Positions 25,341 to 33,122 of a DNA stretch of 47,101 nucleotides are shown piece by piece. Source of the stretch: Acidobacteriota bacterium (GTDB lineage: Bacteria; Acidobacteriota; Thermoanaerobaculia; UBA5066; Gp7-AA6); contig QHVV01000011.1 in NCBI GenBank assembly GCA_003222385.1, forward strand, positions 1 to 47,101. Reading direction: 5' to 3'. A program made the position numbers and the translations under genes. Numbering within the stretch: position 1 is the stretch's first letter; the number at the start of each line of letters is the position of its first letter. A model generated the notes under the pieces. The model saw only the letters and a list, made by a program, of their open reading frames with translations, had not been told where the DNA came from and did no database searches.

Positions 25341-25371
25341 GCGGGTGCAGGCCCGCAGGGCCTGCACCCGC
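25341..25371. terminator. Perfect 14-bp hairpin between Omp85 and kinase 3 genes
   Basis: GCGGGTGCAGGCCC, loop GCA, then GGGCCTGCACCCGC form a perfect 14-bp stem in the 98-bp gap downstream of the Omp85 gene and upstream of kinase 3. No T-tract follows on either strand, so it may be a terminator-like or REP-like element. Confidence 0.5.
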
Positions 25372-25378
25372 GACTTCT

Positions 25379-26989
25379 TCAGAATGCCTGCGAGCTCGAG
25401 AAGGAGACGAGCCACCCGCGGCGGCCCTTCAGATCCGGCCGCAAAGCGTAGGCGACGTCGAAGCGGACGAGCGCATGCCTCGACGCGCGCGGCAGGCCCA
25501 CGCGCAATCCCACGCCGGCGTCGGCGCGCAGATCGGAGAGCCGCATGGGGCTTCCCGGCGGCCAGGCATACCCCGCATCCACGAAAGCCGCGGCGCCCAG
25601 CACGATCAGGTGGAGGAGCTCGGGGGTCAGACGGACGCGGTCTTCCAGGTTCACGATCAAGCGCCGGTCGCCCGCGAACGCGTGGAGACGGTAGGCGCGC
25701 AAACCGTTCGCGCCGTCGGCCTCGAGCTGGACTTCTTTGTCGAGGCGATCTCCCCACGAGAGAAGGACGCGCCCGGCGAACGTCTGGGCCGAGCCCTCGT
25801 CCGGGCGCCAGATGCCGAAGACCTGTCCTTCGGCGAGCGTGTTCTCGAAAGAGCTTCCACGGGCGCGGGTCGCCGCGGAGAGGGAGCCCACCAGGAACCC
25901 TCGCGGGAAGACGAGCCCGTGCGACCACTGCAGCGTCGCCCGGACCGCCTCCTGCGCGCGCCAGACCTGAGGGGAATAGCCGAGCTCGAGGGAGAGCGCG
26001 TCCCCCAGGTCGAAGTCCTCGTCGCGCAGAAAGAAGGCCACGTCGTGCTGAACCGAAAAAACCGGCCGCGCGAGCTCGAGCCTCGCGAAGAAGAAACCGA
26101 AGCGGCGCTCGTCCGGAAGGACGAAGCCGTCGGGTTCGCGAAGGACCGGTCCGAAAGTCACCTCCTCGCGGCGGTAGCCGGCAAAGAGCCGCATCACGGG
26201 ACGGTCGCCTTCGTCCGAGAGCCTCTGCCCGCCCGACAGCTCGTAGGATCGCGTGCGCATCGCGAAGCGCGCGACCTCGCTTCCTTCCGCGTAGAGCCGG
26301 GTCTGCTGTCTCCCCTGGTCGTAAAGGAGCGTCCCTCCCGCCGGGGAATCGAGGGAACGGAATCCGCTCGTGAAATCGAAGAGGCGCCGATCGCCGTCGC
26401 TGTTATGGTCGTAAAGGAGGTCGAGTGAGAGGCGCCTTCCGAGAAACTGCGGGTCGGAGTAGGAGACCTCGCGCGTCGACCGTTCCGGCCGTTCGTCCGC
26501 GCCGAGCGACACCTTCTTGCCCAGTCCGAAGATGTTCTTTTCCACGAGCGAGACCCCGTAATGCACCTTGCCGCCCGCCCGGCCGAGAGACCCGGAGACT
26601 TCCGTGGTCCAGGAGTCGCGGACCCGGACCAGAACGTCGACCTCCCCTTCACCGACCGGCTGGGAGGTGATGCTCACGGTCCGAAAGAGCCCGAGCGCGC
26701 GCAGGTTTCTCTCGGTCTCGGCGAGCCTGGGCGGATCGAGCGCGTTCCCCTCGGCGAAGAGCAGCTCGCGACGGACGACTTCCGCCCGCGTGACCCCGTG
26801 GATGGCGTCGGCGGCCCGGGCCAGGAAGGAAGACTCCGCGTCCTGGAAGACGTTCTCTGTCTCGATGCGGATGTATCGGATGCGCGGGGGCGCCTGCGCG
26901 GACGCCGGGGCGATCGCGACCGCCGCGGAAAACAGGGTCCCGAAGAGAAACGCGCGGACGCATCCCCGGCTCCCGTGCAAAGGCCGCAC
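25379..26989 (-). CDS. Omp85/BamA-TamA family outer-membrane protein with one POTRA domain
   Basis: About 536 residues from GTG 26989 (TTG 26980 is an alternative); an earlier ATG at 27094 would run into the divergent regulator gene. A signal peptide (FLFGTLFSAAVAIAPASAQA) is followed by a single POTRA-like domain with IRYIRIETENVFQD, AEVVRRELLFAEGNALD, RNLRALGLFRTVSI and GEVDVLVRVRDSW. The rest is a 16-strand-type barrel: VSLVEKNIFGLGKKVSLGAD, REVSYSDPQFLGRRLSLDLL, YAWPPGSPMRLSDLRADAG and a C-terminal Phe. BamA itself has five POTRA domains, so this shorter protein is more likely an accessory Omp85, for example for secretion or lipid transport. It is divergent from a two-component system with about 41 bp between starts. 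Confidence 0.85.
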   Translation of the reverse strand: MRPLHGSRGCVRAFLFGTLFSAAVAIAPASAQAPPRIRYIRIETENVFQDAESSFLARAADAIHGVTRAEVVRRELLFAEGNALDPPRLAETERNLRALGLFRTVSITSQPVGEGEVDVLVRVRDSWTTEVSGSLGRAGGKVHYGVSLVEKNIFGLGKKVSLGADERPERSTREVSYSDPQFLGRRLSLDLLYDHNSDGDRRLFDFTSGFRSLDSPAGGTLLYDQGRQQTRLYAEGSEVARFAMRTRSYELSGGQRLSDEGDRPVMRLFAGYRREEVTFGPVLREPDGFVLPDERRFGFFFARLELARPVFSVQHDVAFFLRDEDFDLGDALSLELGYSPQVWRAQEAVRATLQWSHGLVFPRGFLVGSLSAATRARGSSFENTLAEGQVFGIWRPDEGSAQTFAGRVLLSWGDRLDKEVQLEADGANGLRAYRLHAFAGDRRLIVNLEDRVRLTPELLHLIVLGAAAFVDAGYAWPPGSPMRLSDLRADAGVGLRVGLPRASRHALVRFDVAYALRPDLKGRRGWLVSFSSSQAF

Positions 26990-27030
26990 ACTAAGATTCG
27001 AGGGATGCGCGGGGTGAGGGGGTCGTCGTC

Positions 27031-27696
27031 GTGAGAGCACTGGTGGTCGAAGACGATCAGCGGCTCCGTTCGCTGGTCGTGAGGACATTAGCACGCGCCG
27101 GGCTTGCCTGCGACGAGGCCGCGCGAATCTCGGAGGCCGAAGAGCTCCTCTCGGTCCACGACTACGACCTCCTCGTGCTCGACCGGCGCCTGCCGGACGG
27201 CGACGGCCTCGAGGTCTGCCGGCGGGCGCGTCGGAACGGGTTCGGCCGGTCGATCCTGGTCTTGACGGCGCTGGACGATCCGACGTCGACCGTCGAAGGA
27301 CTGTCCGACGGCGCGGACGACTACCTGGGCAAGCCCTTCGACCTGGACGTGCTGGTCGCGCGAGCCCACGCTCTCCTGCGCCGCAACGAGCGCCGGGCGC
27401 CGTCGCAGCTCGTTTCCGGCGACCTGCGGCTCGACCCCGGACGGCGCATGGCGTGGCACGACGGCTCCGAGCTCTCTCTGACCGCCCGCGAGTTCGCGAT
27501 CTTAGAAACGCTCATGCGGCGCGCGGGCAGCGTCCTGTCGCGCGAAGACATCCTCGAGCAGGCCTGGGGCGAACGCGAAGAGCCGATGAGCAACACGATC
27601 GACGTATTGATCGCCCGTCTCCGGAAAAAGCTCGATGCGCGGGGATCGTCGTCGCGGATCGAGACCGTGCGCGGAGTGGGATACCGCCTGACGTGA
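27031..27696 (+). CDS. OmpR-family response regulator
   Basis: 221 residues from GTG 27031. The receiver domain has RALVVEDDQ (acidic pocket D8/D9), the phospho-acceptor D51 in LLVLDRRLPDGDG, the conserved Thr region SILVLTALD, and GADDYLGKPFDLDVLVARA with the conserved Lys. The DNA-binding winged helix has LSLTAREFAILETLMRRAG, SREDILEQAWG, NTIDVLIARLRKKLD and VRGVGYRLT. It should activate or repress target promoters when phosphorylated by the kinase encoded next. Its stop overlaps the kinase start as GTGA (27693-27696). The likely target nearest by is the divergent Omp85 gene. Confidence 0.95.
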   Translation: MRALVVEDDQRLRSLVVRTLARAGLACDEAARISEAEELLSVHDYDLLVLDRRLPDGDGLEVCRRARRNGFGRSILVLTALDDPTSTVEGLSDGADDYLGKPFDLDVLVARAHALLRRNERRAPSQLVSGDLRLDPGRRMAWHDGSELSLTAREFAILETLMRRAGSVLSREDILEQAWGEREEPMSNTIDVLIARLRKKLDARGSSSRIETVRGVGYRLT

Positions 27697-29096
27697 TCCT
27701 GCCCCGGCCCCAGAAGGCGCGCACGCGGATCGCGCTCGCGGGCGCGGCTCTCTCCGCGCTCCTCCTGCTGCTTCTCGGGGTGGGCGCGCGCACGACGGTC
27801 CGGGAGCTGACCTTCCGCGACATCGACGAGGAACTGCGGACGCTCGCAATCGCGGTCGGCTCCGACTTCGAGATGGAAGGTCTCGGCTACCAGGAGTCGC
27901 TCGCGAAAGGCCTGGAGGCGAACGTCTTCGAATTCCGCCTGCAGCACCACTCCGCGATTCTCTTCGACGGAAAGCGCGCTCTGACGATCTCGGGAGATCT
28001 GGTTCGCGGGAGCCGCTCGTTCAGCGTCGCTCCATACAAGGGCCGGCCGGAGGACGCATATACCGCGGTCGAACCGTACAGCGGACAGCGCCGGATCTGC
28101 CGGTTCCTGGTCCTGCACCTGGGAGGAAAAGCAGTCGGCGCGACGCTGGTGATCTTCCGATCGATCGAGCCGGCGCTCAAGGCGCTCGCCCGCCTGGACC
28201 GGACGCTCGCCGGACTGGTGCTGATCGGATTCGTCGGGACGGCCGCGATTCTCGCGTTCGTGCTCGATCGGGCGTTGCGCCCGGTCGAGCGGGTCACGCG
28301 GCTGGCGGAATCCGTCGAGGCCTCCGACCTCTCGCGCCGCGTCCGGGTCTCCTCGGGAGGAGAGGAATTCCAGAGGTTGACGAACGTCATCAACTCGCTG
28401 CTCGAACGGCTCCAGGGCGCGTTCCAGGCGCAGCGCCGACTCGTCGCCGATGCCGCACATGAGTTGAAGACTCCCATCGCCGTGCTCCTCGGCGAGGCCC
28501 AGGACGCGCTCCGGCCGGAAACTGCCCGCGAGGAGCGCCGCCGCTCGCTCGAGACGATCGAACGGACCGCTCGCGGACTCGCGCGCGAAGCCGAGAACCT
28601 GCTTTCGCTGGCGCGGGCGGACACGGCTCCGGCGCCTCCGTCCGAGGTGGTGGACTTCGGCGTGATCGCCGAGAGGTCGGTCGAGGCCTCCCGCGGACTC
28701 GCCGCTCTCCGCGACGTGCAGATCGACCTCTTCCGTGAGAACGGGGCGCGCGTCCGGGGCGATCCGGCCGCGCTCTACCGGCTCGCGACCAACCTCGTCT
28801 CGAACGCGGCGGTCTATTCCGATCCCGGGACGTCGGTCGAGGTCGTGTCGGGAACCCGCGGCGGAGAAGTCTTCCTCGAAGTGCGCGATCGCGGGCCGGG
28901 CGTGCCGGAGATCGATCGGTCCCGCATCTTCGAGCGATTCGTGCGGCTCGACACCGCCCGCGCGAGGCATCCGGAGGGATCCGGTCTCGGCCTGGCGATC
29001 GTCCAGCAGGTCGCGAGCACGCACGGCGGCCACGTCGAGGTCGAAGAGCGGTCCGGGGGAGGAGCGATCTTTCGGGCGGTGCTCCCGGCTGCCTGA
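27693..29096 (+). CDS. Sensor histidine kinase
   Basis: 467 residues from GTG 27693, overlapping the regulator stop. Two membrane helices (IALAGAALSALLLLLLGVGA and LAGLVLIGFVGTAAILAFVL) flank a periplasmic sensing domain of about 130 residues. A HAMP segment (RALRPVERVTRLAESVEASD) leads to the HisKA box LVADAAHELKTPIAVLLGEA with phospho-acceptor H256. The ATPase part has the N box NLVSNAAVYS, G1 RDRGPGVPEIDRSRIFERF and G2 GSGLGLAIVQQVASTHGGHV. The general plan is that of OmpR-partner kinases, such as those responding to envelope, metal or cationic-peptide stress. No ligand can be assigned. Confidence 0.95.
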   Translation: MILPRPQKARTRIALAGAALSALLLLLLGVGARTTVRELTFRDIDEELRTLAIAVGSDFEMEGLGYQESLAKGLEANVFEFRLQHHSAILFDGKRALTISGDLVRGSRSFSVAPYKGRPEDAYTAVEPYSGQRRICRFLVLHLGGKAVGATLVIFRSIEPALKALARLDRTLAGLVLIGFVGTAAILAFVLDRALRPVERVTRLAESVEASDLSRRVRVSSGGEEFQRLTNVINSLLERLQGAFQAQRRLVADAAHELKTPIAVLLGEAQDALRPETAREERRRSLETIERTARGLAREAENLLSLARADTAPAPPSEVVDFGVIAERSVEASRGLAALRDVQIDLFRENGARVRGDPAALYRLATNLVSNAAVYSDPGTSVEVVSGTRGGEVFLEVRDRGPGVPEIDRSRIFERFVRLDTARARHPEGSGLGLAIVQQVASTHGGHVEVEERSGGGAIFRAVLPAA

Positions 29097-29112
29097 GGGT
29101 TCTCGGGTATCC

Positions 29113-29145
29113 AAAAAAGGGGCCGAAGCCTTTCGGCTCCGGCCC
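29113..29145 (-). terminator. Rho-independent terminator of the 29209-29529 gene
   Basis: On the minus strand, GGGCCGGAGCC, a GAAA tetraloop, then GGCTTCGGCCC form an 11-bp stem (one G-U pair) followed by C and TTTTTT. On the plus strand the stem has an A/C mismatch and no T-tract, so it serves the minus-strand gene, although it may also stop transcripts from the histidine kinase. Confidence 0.85.
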
Positions 29146-29208
29146 ATTGGAGGGGGGATGTGCTTCCGCAGATCGGTGGCACGGGAAACCGAAGGGCCCC
29201 CGTTCAAG

Positions 29209-29529
29209 CTAAGACGCTTTTGCCACCATCTTTGCGGACGCAATCCGAATCGAGGTCGCGATGTTCTTGCCGTCCTTCTTCAGCACGCTCACGTTGGCGC
29301 GCTCGCCAACTTTAAGCTCTCCGCCCCGCACCTGCGTGGCAGCAGTCCAGGAGATCGGCGTCGCCTTTCCCGCTTTGTCCTTGAGCGAAAAAGTCTTCGC
29401 ATTCTGATCGACGGAAGAAACCGTTCCCTCCATCGTCATCGCATGGTTCTTCCCTTTTGCGGTCGAGGTGGAAGCGACGCCGATCGCGAGAACGAACGCG
29501 ATCAACGAGAGCCAGGCCGTTTTCTTCAT
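29209..29529 (-). CDS. Small periplasmic protein, DUF5666-like
   Basis: 106 residues. ATG 29529 has an AGGAGA site upstream and the signal peptide MKKTAWLSLIAFVLAIGVAS. The mature part reads MTMEGTVSSVDQNAKTFSLK, then TPISWTAATQVRGGELKVGE and VSVLKKDGKNIATSI: one small beta-barrel-like unit of the same pattern as the doubled domain at 9431-10147 (a GTV strand, K/T turn, then G-V-V strand). Function unknown; such proteins are often abundant periplasmic stress proteins. It ends in a strong intrinsic terminator at 29113-29145 and is followed upstream by a 114-bp gap with no gene. Confidence 0.8.
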   Translation of the reverse strand: MKKTAWLSLIAFVLAIGVASTSTAKGKNHAMTMEGTVSSVDQNAKTFSLKDKAGKATPISWTAATQVRGGELKVGERANVSVLKKDGKNIATSIRIASAKMVAKAS

Positions 29530-29643
29530 GGGGGATTCTCCTTTCCCGGGGGCAGCGTAAGGAGGGCGCGGTGAACGCCGCGTGAATGGATTCGGGCGGG
29601 GAAACGATGAACCGAAGGTGAACGCCGATCGCCTCGCTTGGGG

Positions 29644-29946
29644 CTACTCGGGCTCGAGAGAGATCTGTGTCAGGGTGGGGTTGCGGTTGGGGTCGTTCAC
29701 GGCGTCGAGCGCGGCGAAAACGATCCCGTCGTGGAAGAAGCTCCGATCCGACGCCCGCAGGTTGAGCACGAGCAGGCCAACACCAAAGACCTCGAAGTCG
29801 CCCGGAAGCCCGTTTTCCTGGATGAGCCGGCAGGCGATCGACGCGAGGCGATCGAGCGCTTCACCCGACGCCGGCTCCCCTTCGTCCTCGATCACGAAGA
29901 TCCTTTTTCCGGGCGCCGCGTCGCGCATACTTTTCAACTTGAGCAC
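29644..29946 (-). CDS. Hypothetical protein
   Basis: 100 residues from GTG 29946; an internal ATG (MRDAAPGK) 6 codons later is an alternative start. The composition is balanced with a plausible alpha/beta pattern (KRIFVIEDEGEPASGEALDR, LIQENGLPGDFEVFGVG, HDGIVFAALDAVNDPNRNPT). No signal peptide, membrane helix or family is recognised. Coding potential is moderate: the opposite strand also has frames of similar length here, but they show no family features. The nested palindromic repeat begins 14 bp upstream of its start. Confidence 0.55.
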   Translation of the reverse strand: MLKLKSMRDAAPGKRIFVIEDEGEPASGEALDRLASIACRLIQENGLPGDFEVFGVGLLVLNLRASDRSFFHDGIVFAALDAVNDPNRNPTLTQISLEPE

Positions 29947-29959
29947 GGCTTTTAGTCTA

Positions 29960-30133
29960 TGGGGTCAGGTCTCCACTTGCCAGAAATAGGGGACAGACCA
30001 CGGTTTCACACCAACCCCTTGTTTCTCGGACCTCTGCTTCTCTGAAACCGTGGTCTGTCCCCGGTTTTCACGAAGATGGCAAGACCACGGTAGCAAGGCT
30101 CGCCTCGTGGTGACTCGTGAAGACCTGACCCCA
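29960..30133. repeat. Nested palindromic element (MITE/REP-like), about 174 bp
   Basis: Three nested inverted pairs: outer TGGGGTCAGGTCT (29960-29972) with its complement AGACCTGACCCCA (30121-30133); middle CTTGCCA (29976-29982) with TGGCAAG (30077-30083); and inner GGGGACAGACCACGGTTTCA (29989-30008) with its exact complement at 30043-30062. The region encodes nothing and separates two genes. It resembles REP/RAYT-type or miniature mobile elements; no transposase is in the window. Confidence 0.8.
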
Positions 30134-30139
30134 CCTGAT

Positions 30140-30649
30140 TTAAAGCGGCGGGCTGTCCGCCGGCTCGAAATGGGCGTGCTCGCGCTCGCGATCCGGCACC
30201 GCCAGGTTCTTCAGGATCCGCACGCAGCGATTCCAGCGGAGGATCGCCTCGTCGTTGCCAGCTGGGCGGATCTTCTCGGCCTCTTCGAACCACTTGAGCG
30301 CGTCCTCGAACAGGACGATGAGCGTGTGGGGCGGACGGCCCGCGGAAAGCTGCGCCTTCGCGAACCGTTCCCGCACGATCCCGGCGTAGTACAGGCGCTC
30401 GTAGGGATCCAGCAGCTTCTGAAAGGTCGCCTCGGCTTCCGCGCGGCGATCCGATGCCGCTCCGGTGAACTGGTCCGTGATGGCGAGCCCGAGGAGTCGC
30501 AGCGCGGTCTGCTCTCCCGGGTCGACGGCGAGCACGTCGCGACAGATCGATTCCGCCTCTCCCGGCTCGTTCAGCAGTCGGTACCAGTCCGCCTTGGCCG
30601 TGGCCTCGGGGATCGCCTCTCTCGAAATGGTCTTCAACTGGTGCTCCAT
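30140..30649 (-). CDS. TPR-like soluble protein linked to the sdh operon
   Basis: 169 residues; ATG 30649 has GGAGG just upstream. No signal peptide. The sequence is all-helical with TPR-like spacing: KADWYRLLNEPGEAESICRD, LAVDPGEQTALRLLGLAITD, LLDPYERLYYAGIVRERFAK, LFEDALKWFEEAEKIRPAGN and DEAILRWNRCVRILKN. It sits 10 bp after sdhB on the same strand, so it is probably the fourth gene of the succinate dehydrogenase operon. It could be an assembly or scaffold factor, but that is inference; SdhE and other known assembly factors do not resemble it. Confidence 0.8.
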   Translation of the reverse strand: MEHQLKTISREAIPEATAKADWYRLLNEPGEAESICRDVLAVDPGEQTALRLLGLAITDQFTGAASDRRAEAEATFQKLLDPYERLYYAGIVRERFAKAQLSAGRPPHTLIVLFEDALKWFEEAEKIRPAGNDEAILRWNRCVRILKNLAVPDREREHAHFEPADSPPL

Positions 30650-30659
30650 GACGCCTCCC

Positions 30660-31400
30660 TCAAGTTCGTTTCCGACCGAAGACCTTGCGCAGGAGCTTCG
30701 CCAACGGGTCGTAGAAGTCGTCGATGACGCGCTCCTTCAGAGGAATGATCGCGTTGTCCGTGATGTGGATGTCCTCGGGGCAGACCTCGGTGCAGCACTT
30801 GGTGATGTTGCAGTAGCCGAGGCCCAGCTCCTCCTTCAGGAGCTTCGTCCGGGACAGACCATCGAGCGGATGCATTTCGAGCGCGGCGACCCGCACGAAG
30901 AAGCGGGGGCCGCCGAACTCCCTCTTCTTCCCGTGGTCCCGGAGGACGTGGCAGACGTTCTGGCAGAGGAAGCACTCGATGCACTTGCGGAACTCCTGCA
31001 CGCGGTCGACGTCGGCCTGCGACATCTTCCAATCGGTGCCGGCGCGCGGCGAGAAAGGCGGGATCTTCCGGTTGACTTCGTAGTTCCAGGAAACGTCCGT
31101 CACGAGGTCCCGGAGAACCGGAAACGCCTTCATCGGCGTCACGACGATCGGCCGGTCGGCCGGCAGCGAATCCATCCGGGTTTTGCACGTCAACCGCGGC
31201 CGGCCGTTGACCTCGGCCGAGCACGACCCGCACTTGCCCGCCTTGCAGTTCCAGCGCACGGCGAGGTCCGGAGCGAGATAGCCCTGGATGTGATGGAGCG
31301 CGTCCAGGACGACCATTCCCGGCGCGACCGGGACGCGGTACTCGACGAGTTCTCCGCCGTCCGCCGTCCCGCGAAAGACCCGGAGGACCGCTTCCTTCAT
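30660..31400 (-). CDS. sdhB: Succinate dehydrogenase/fumarate reductase iron-sulfur subunit
   Basis: 246 residues from ATG 31400, which overlaps the sdhA stop as ATGA. The N-terminal ferredoxin domain has the [2Fe-2S] cysteines in WNCKAGKCGSCSAEVNG and RLTCKTRM. The C-terminal domain has CIECFLCQNVC and CNITKCCTEVCPEDI for the [4Fe-4S] and [3Fe-4S] clusters. It passes electrons from the flavoprotein to the membrane subunit. The cluster spacing and the CCTEVCPEDIHITD segment match the mycobacterial Sdh1 type (three-subunit enzyme with one large anchor) rather than the E. coli SdhCDAB type. The order sdhC-sdhA-sdhB with 10-bp and overlapping junctions is the Sdh1 arrangement. Confidence 0.95.
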   Translation of the reverse strand: MKEAVLRVFRGTADGGELVEYRVPVAPGMVVLDALHHIQGYLAPDLAVRWNCKAGKCGSCSAEVNGRPRLTCKTRMDSLPADRPIVVTPMKAFPVLRDLVTDVSWNYEVNRKIPPFSPRAGTDWKMSQADVDRVQEFRKCIECFLCQNVCHVLRDHGKKREFGGPRFFVRVAALEMHPLDGLSRTKLLKEELGLGYCNITKCCTEVCPEDIHITDNAIIPLKERVIDDFYDPLAKLLRKVFGRKRT

Positions 31401-33112
31401 GGCGCCTCCAGGATCGTCTTCAGGTCGGGGGGCGGCTCCGGCACCGGCCGCTCCGACAGCTCCATCGCGCCGCCGACGCGCTTGACGACGATGTTCTTTT
31501 TTCCCCACGTCGGATCGCTCCTGGCGAAATCCGTCCGGCTGTGGGCGCCGCGGCTCTCCTCGCGCCGGAGCGCGCTCCGCGCGACCGCCTCGGAGACGGT
31601 CAGCATCGCCTTCAGATCGCGCGCGAGGTGCCAGCCGGGGTTGAAGAGCCTCGAGCCCTCGACGCGGATTCGATCCCAGCGATCCCGGAACTCCCGGATC
31701 TTCGCGAGGCCGCTCTCGAGGTCATCCCGGTTGCGGAAGATCCCGACCAGGCTCTGCATCGTCTCGGTCAGATCCCGATGCACCGCGTACGGGCTTTCCC
31801 CGTCGGGCCGTTCGAAGAACGCGAGCATCTCCGCGGTCGCTTCGTCGATCTGTCGCTCGTCGAACGCGCCCGGCCCGGTCCGGCCCGCCCGTTCGGCCGC
31901 CGCGAGCCCGGCGCGCCGCCCGAAGACGAGCAGGTCGGAGAGCGAGTTGCCTCCCAGCCGGTTCGCCCCGTGGAGTCCCGCCGCGACCTCCCCCGCCGCG
32001 TACAGACCGGGCACACTCGTCTCCGCGGTTTCCGCGTCGACCCGCACGCCCCCCATCATGTAGTGGCAGGTGGGTCCGACCTCCATCGGTCCCTTCGTGA
32101 TGTCGACGTCGGCGAGCTCCAGGAACTGGTGGTACATGCTCGGGAGCTTGCGCTTCACGTACTCTGCCGGCTTCTGCGAGATGTCCAGGAACGCTCCGCC
32201 GTGCTCGGTTCCGCGGCCCTCTCGAACCTCCGTGTAGATCGCCCGCGCCACGACGTCGCGGGTCGAGAGGTCCAGTTTCTCCGGATCGTAGCGTTCCATG
32301 AATCGCTCGCCGAGACGGTTGCGCAGTACGCCTCCCTCTCCCCGGACCGCTTCGGTGACGAGCAGGCCCTGCACCCCGGGCGGCCAGACCATTCCCGTGG
32401 GGTGGAACTGCACGAACTCCATGTCGACGAGCTCCGCTCCCGCGTCGAACGCGAGCGCCATCCCGTCGCCGGTGTACTCCCAGGAGTTGGAGGTGATCTT
32501 CCAGGCCTTCCCGATCCCCCCGGTCGCGAGAACGACCGACTTCGCCCGGAACACGACGAAGCGTCCCTGTTCGCGCCAGTAGCCGACGGCGCCGCAGACC
32601 CGGTCTCCGTCGGTGAGCAGCTTCGTCACCGCGCATTCCATGTAGACGTGAAAGCCCATCTGGACTCCGCGGTCCTGCAGCGTGCGGATCATCTCGAGCC
32701 CGGTGCGGTCGCCCACGTGGCAGAGCCGCTTGAACGTGTGGCCGCCGAAGGCTCGCTGGAGGATGTCGCCGTCGGCGGTCCGGTCGAAGAGGGCGCCCCA
32801 CTGCTCGAGCTCGCGCACGCGGTCCGGCGCCTCCTGCGCGTGGATCTGCGCCATCCGCCAGTTGTTCAGGAACTTGCCGCCGCGCATGGTGTCGCGGAAG
32901 TGCGCGCGCCAGTCGTCGGCGGGATCCACGTTCGCCATCGCGGCGGCGATGCCGCCTTCCGCCATGACCGTGTGCGCCTTTCCCAGAAGCGACTTGCAGA
33001 CCACGCCGACGCTGGCCCCGCGCGCCAGCGCCTCGATGGCGGCGCGCAGGCCCGCGCCTCCGGCGCCCACGACCAGGACGTCGTGCTCGCGGGTCTCGTA
33101 GGGACGGCTCAT
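31397..33112 (-). CDS. sdhA: Succinate dehydrogenase/fumarate reductase flavoprotein subunit
   Basis: 571 residues. The N-terminal dinucleotide fold is VLVVGAGGAGLRAAIEA; H47 in GKAHTVMAEGGIAAAM is at the position of the covalent FAD histidine. Substrate-site segments are FVQFHPTGMVWPPG, TEAVRGEGGVLRNRLGERFM (catalytic Arg region), and PTCHYMMGGVRVD. The FAD-binding end is GLYAAGEVAAGLHGANRLGG then NSLSDLLVFGRRAG. It oxidises succinate to fumarate in the cytoplasm-facing part of complex II, or runs in reverse. It starts 10 bp after the sdhC stop; its own stop overlaps sdhB. Direction of physiological use cannot be told from sequence. Confidence 0.96.
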   Translation of the reverse strand: MSRPYETREHDVLVVGAGGAGLRAAIEALARGASVGVVCKSLLGKAHTVMAEGGIAAAMANVDPADDWRAHFRDTMRGGKFLNNWRMAQIHAQEAPDRVRELEQWGALFDRTADGDILQRAFGGHTFKRLCHVGDRTGLEMIRTLQDRGVQMGFHVYMECAVTKLLTDGDRVCGAVGYWREQGRFVVFRAKSVVLATGGIGKAWKITSNSWEYTGDGMALAFDAGAELVDMEFVQFHPTGMVWPPGVQGLLVTEAVRGEGGVLRNRLGERFMERYDPEKLDLSTRDVVARAIYTEVREGRGTEHGGAFLDISQKPAEYVKRKLPSMYHQFLELADVDITKGPMEVGPTCHYMMGGVRVDAETAETSVPGLYAAGEVAAGLHGANRLGGNSLSDLLVFGRRAGLAAAERAGRTGPGAFDERQIDEATAEMLAFFERPDGESPYAVHRDLTETMQSLVGIFRNRDDLESGLAKIREFRDRWDRIRVEGSRLFNPGWHLARDLKAMLTVSEAVARSALRREESRGAHSRTDFARSDPTWGKKNIVVKRVGGAMELSERPVPEPPPDLKTILEAP

Positions 33113-33122
33113 CGGCGGCGAA

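Noticed and set aside
29119-29145. Plus-strand terminator of the histidine kinase gene
   Set aside because: The plus-strand version has an A/C mismatch and no T-tract; the minus-strand version has a G-U pair, a GAAA loop and six T residues, so it belongs to the minus-strand gene.
30006-30293. Small minus-strand frame through the palindromic repeat
   Set aside because: It crosses the inverted repeats and overlaps the TPR gene in another frame; no ribosome site or family features.
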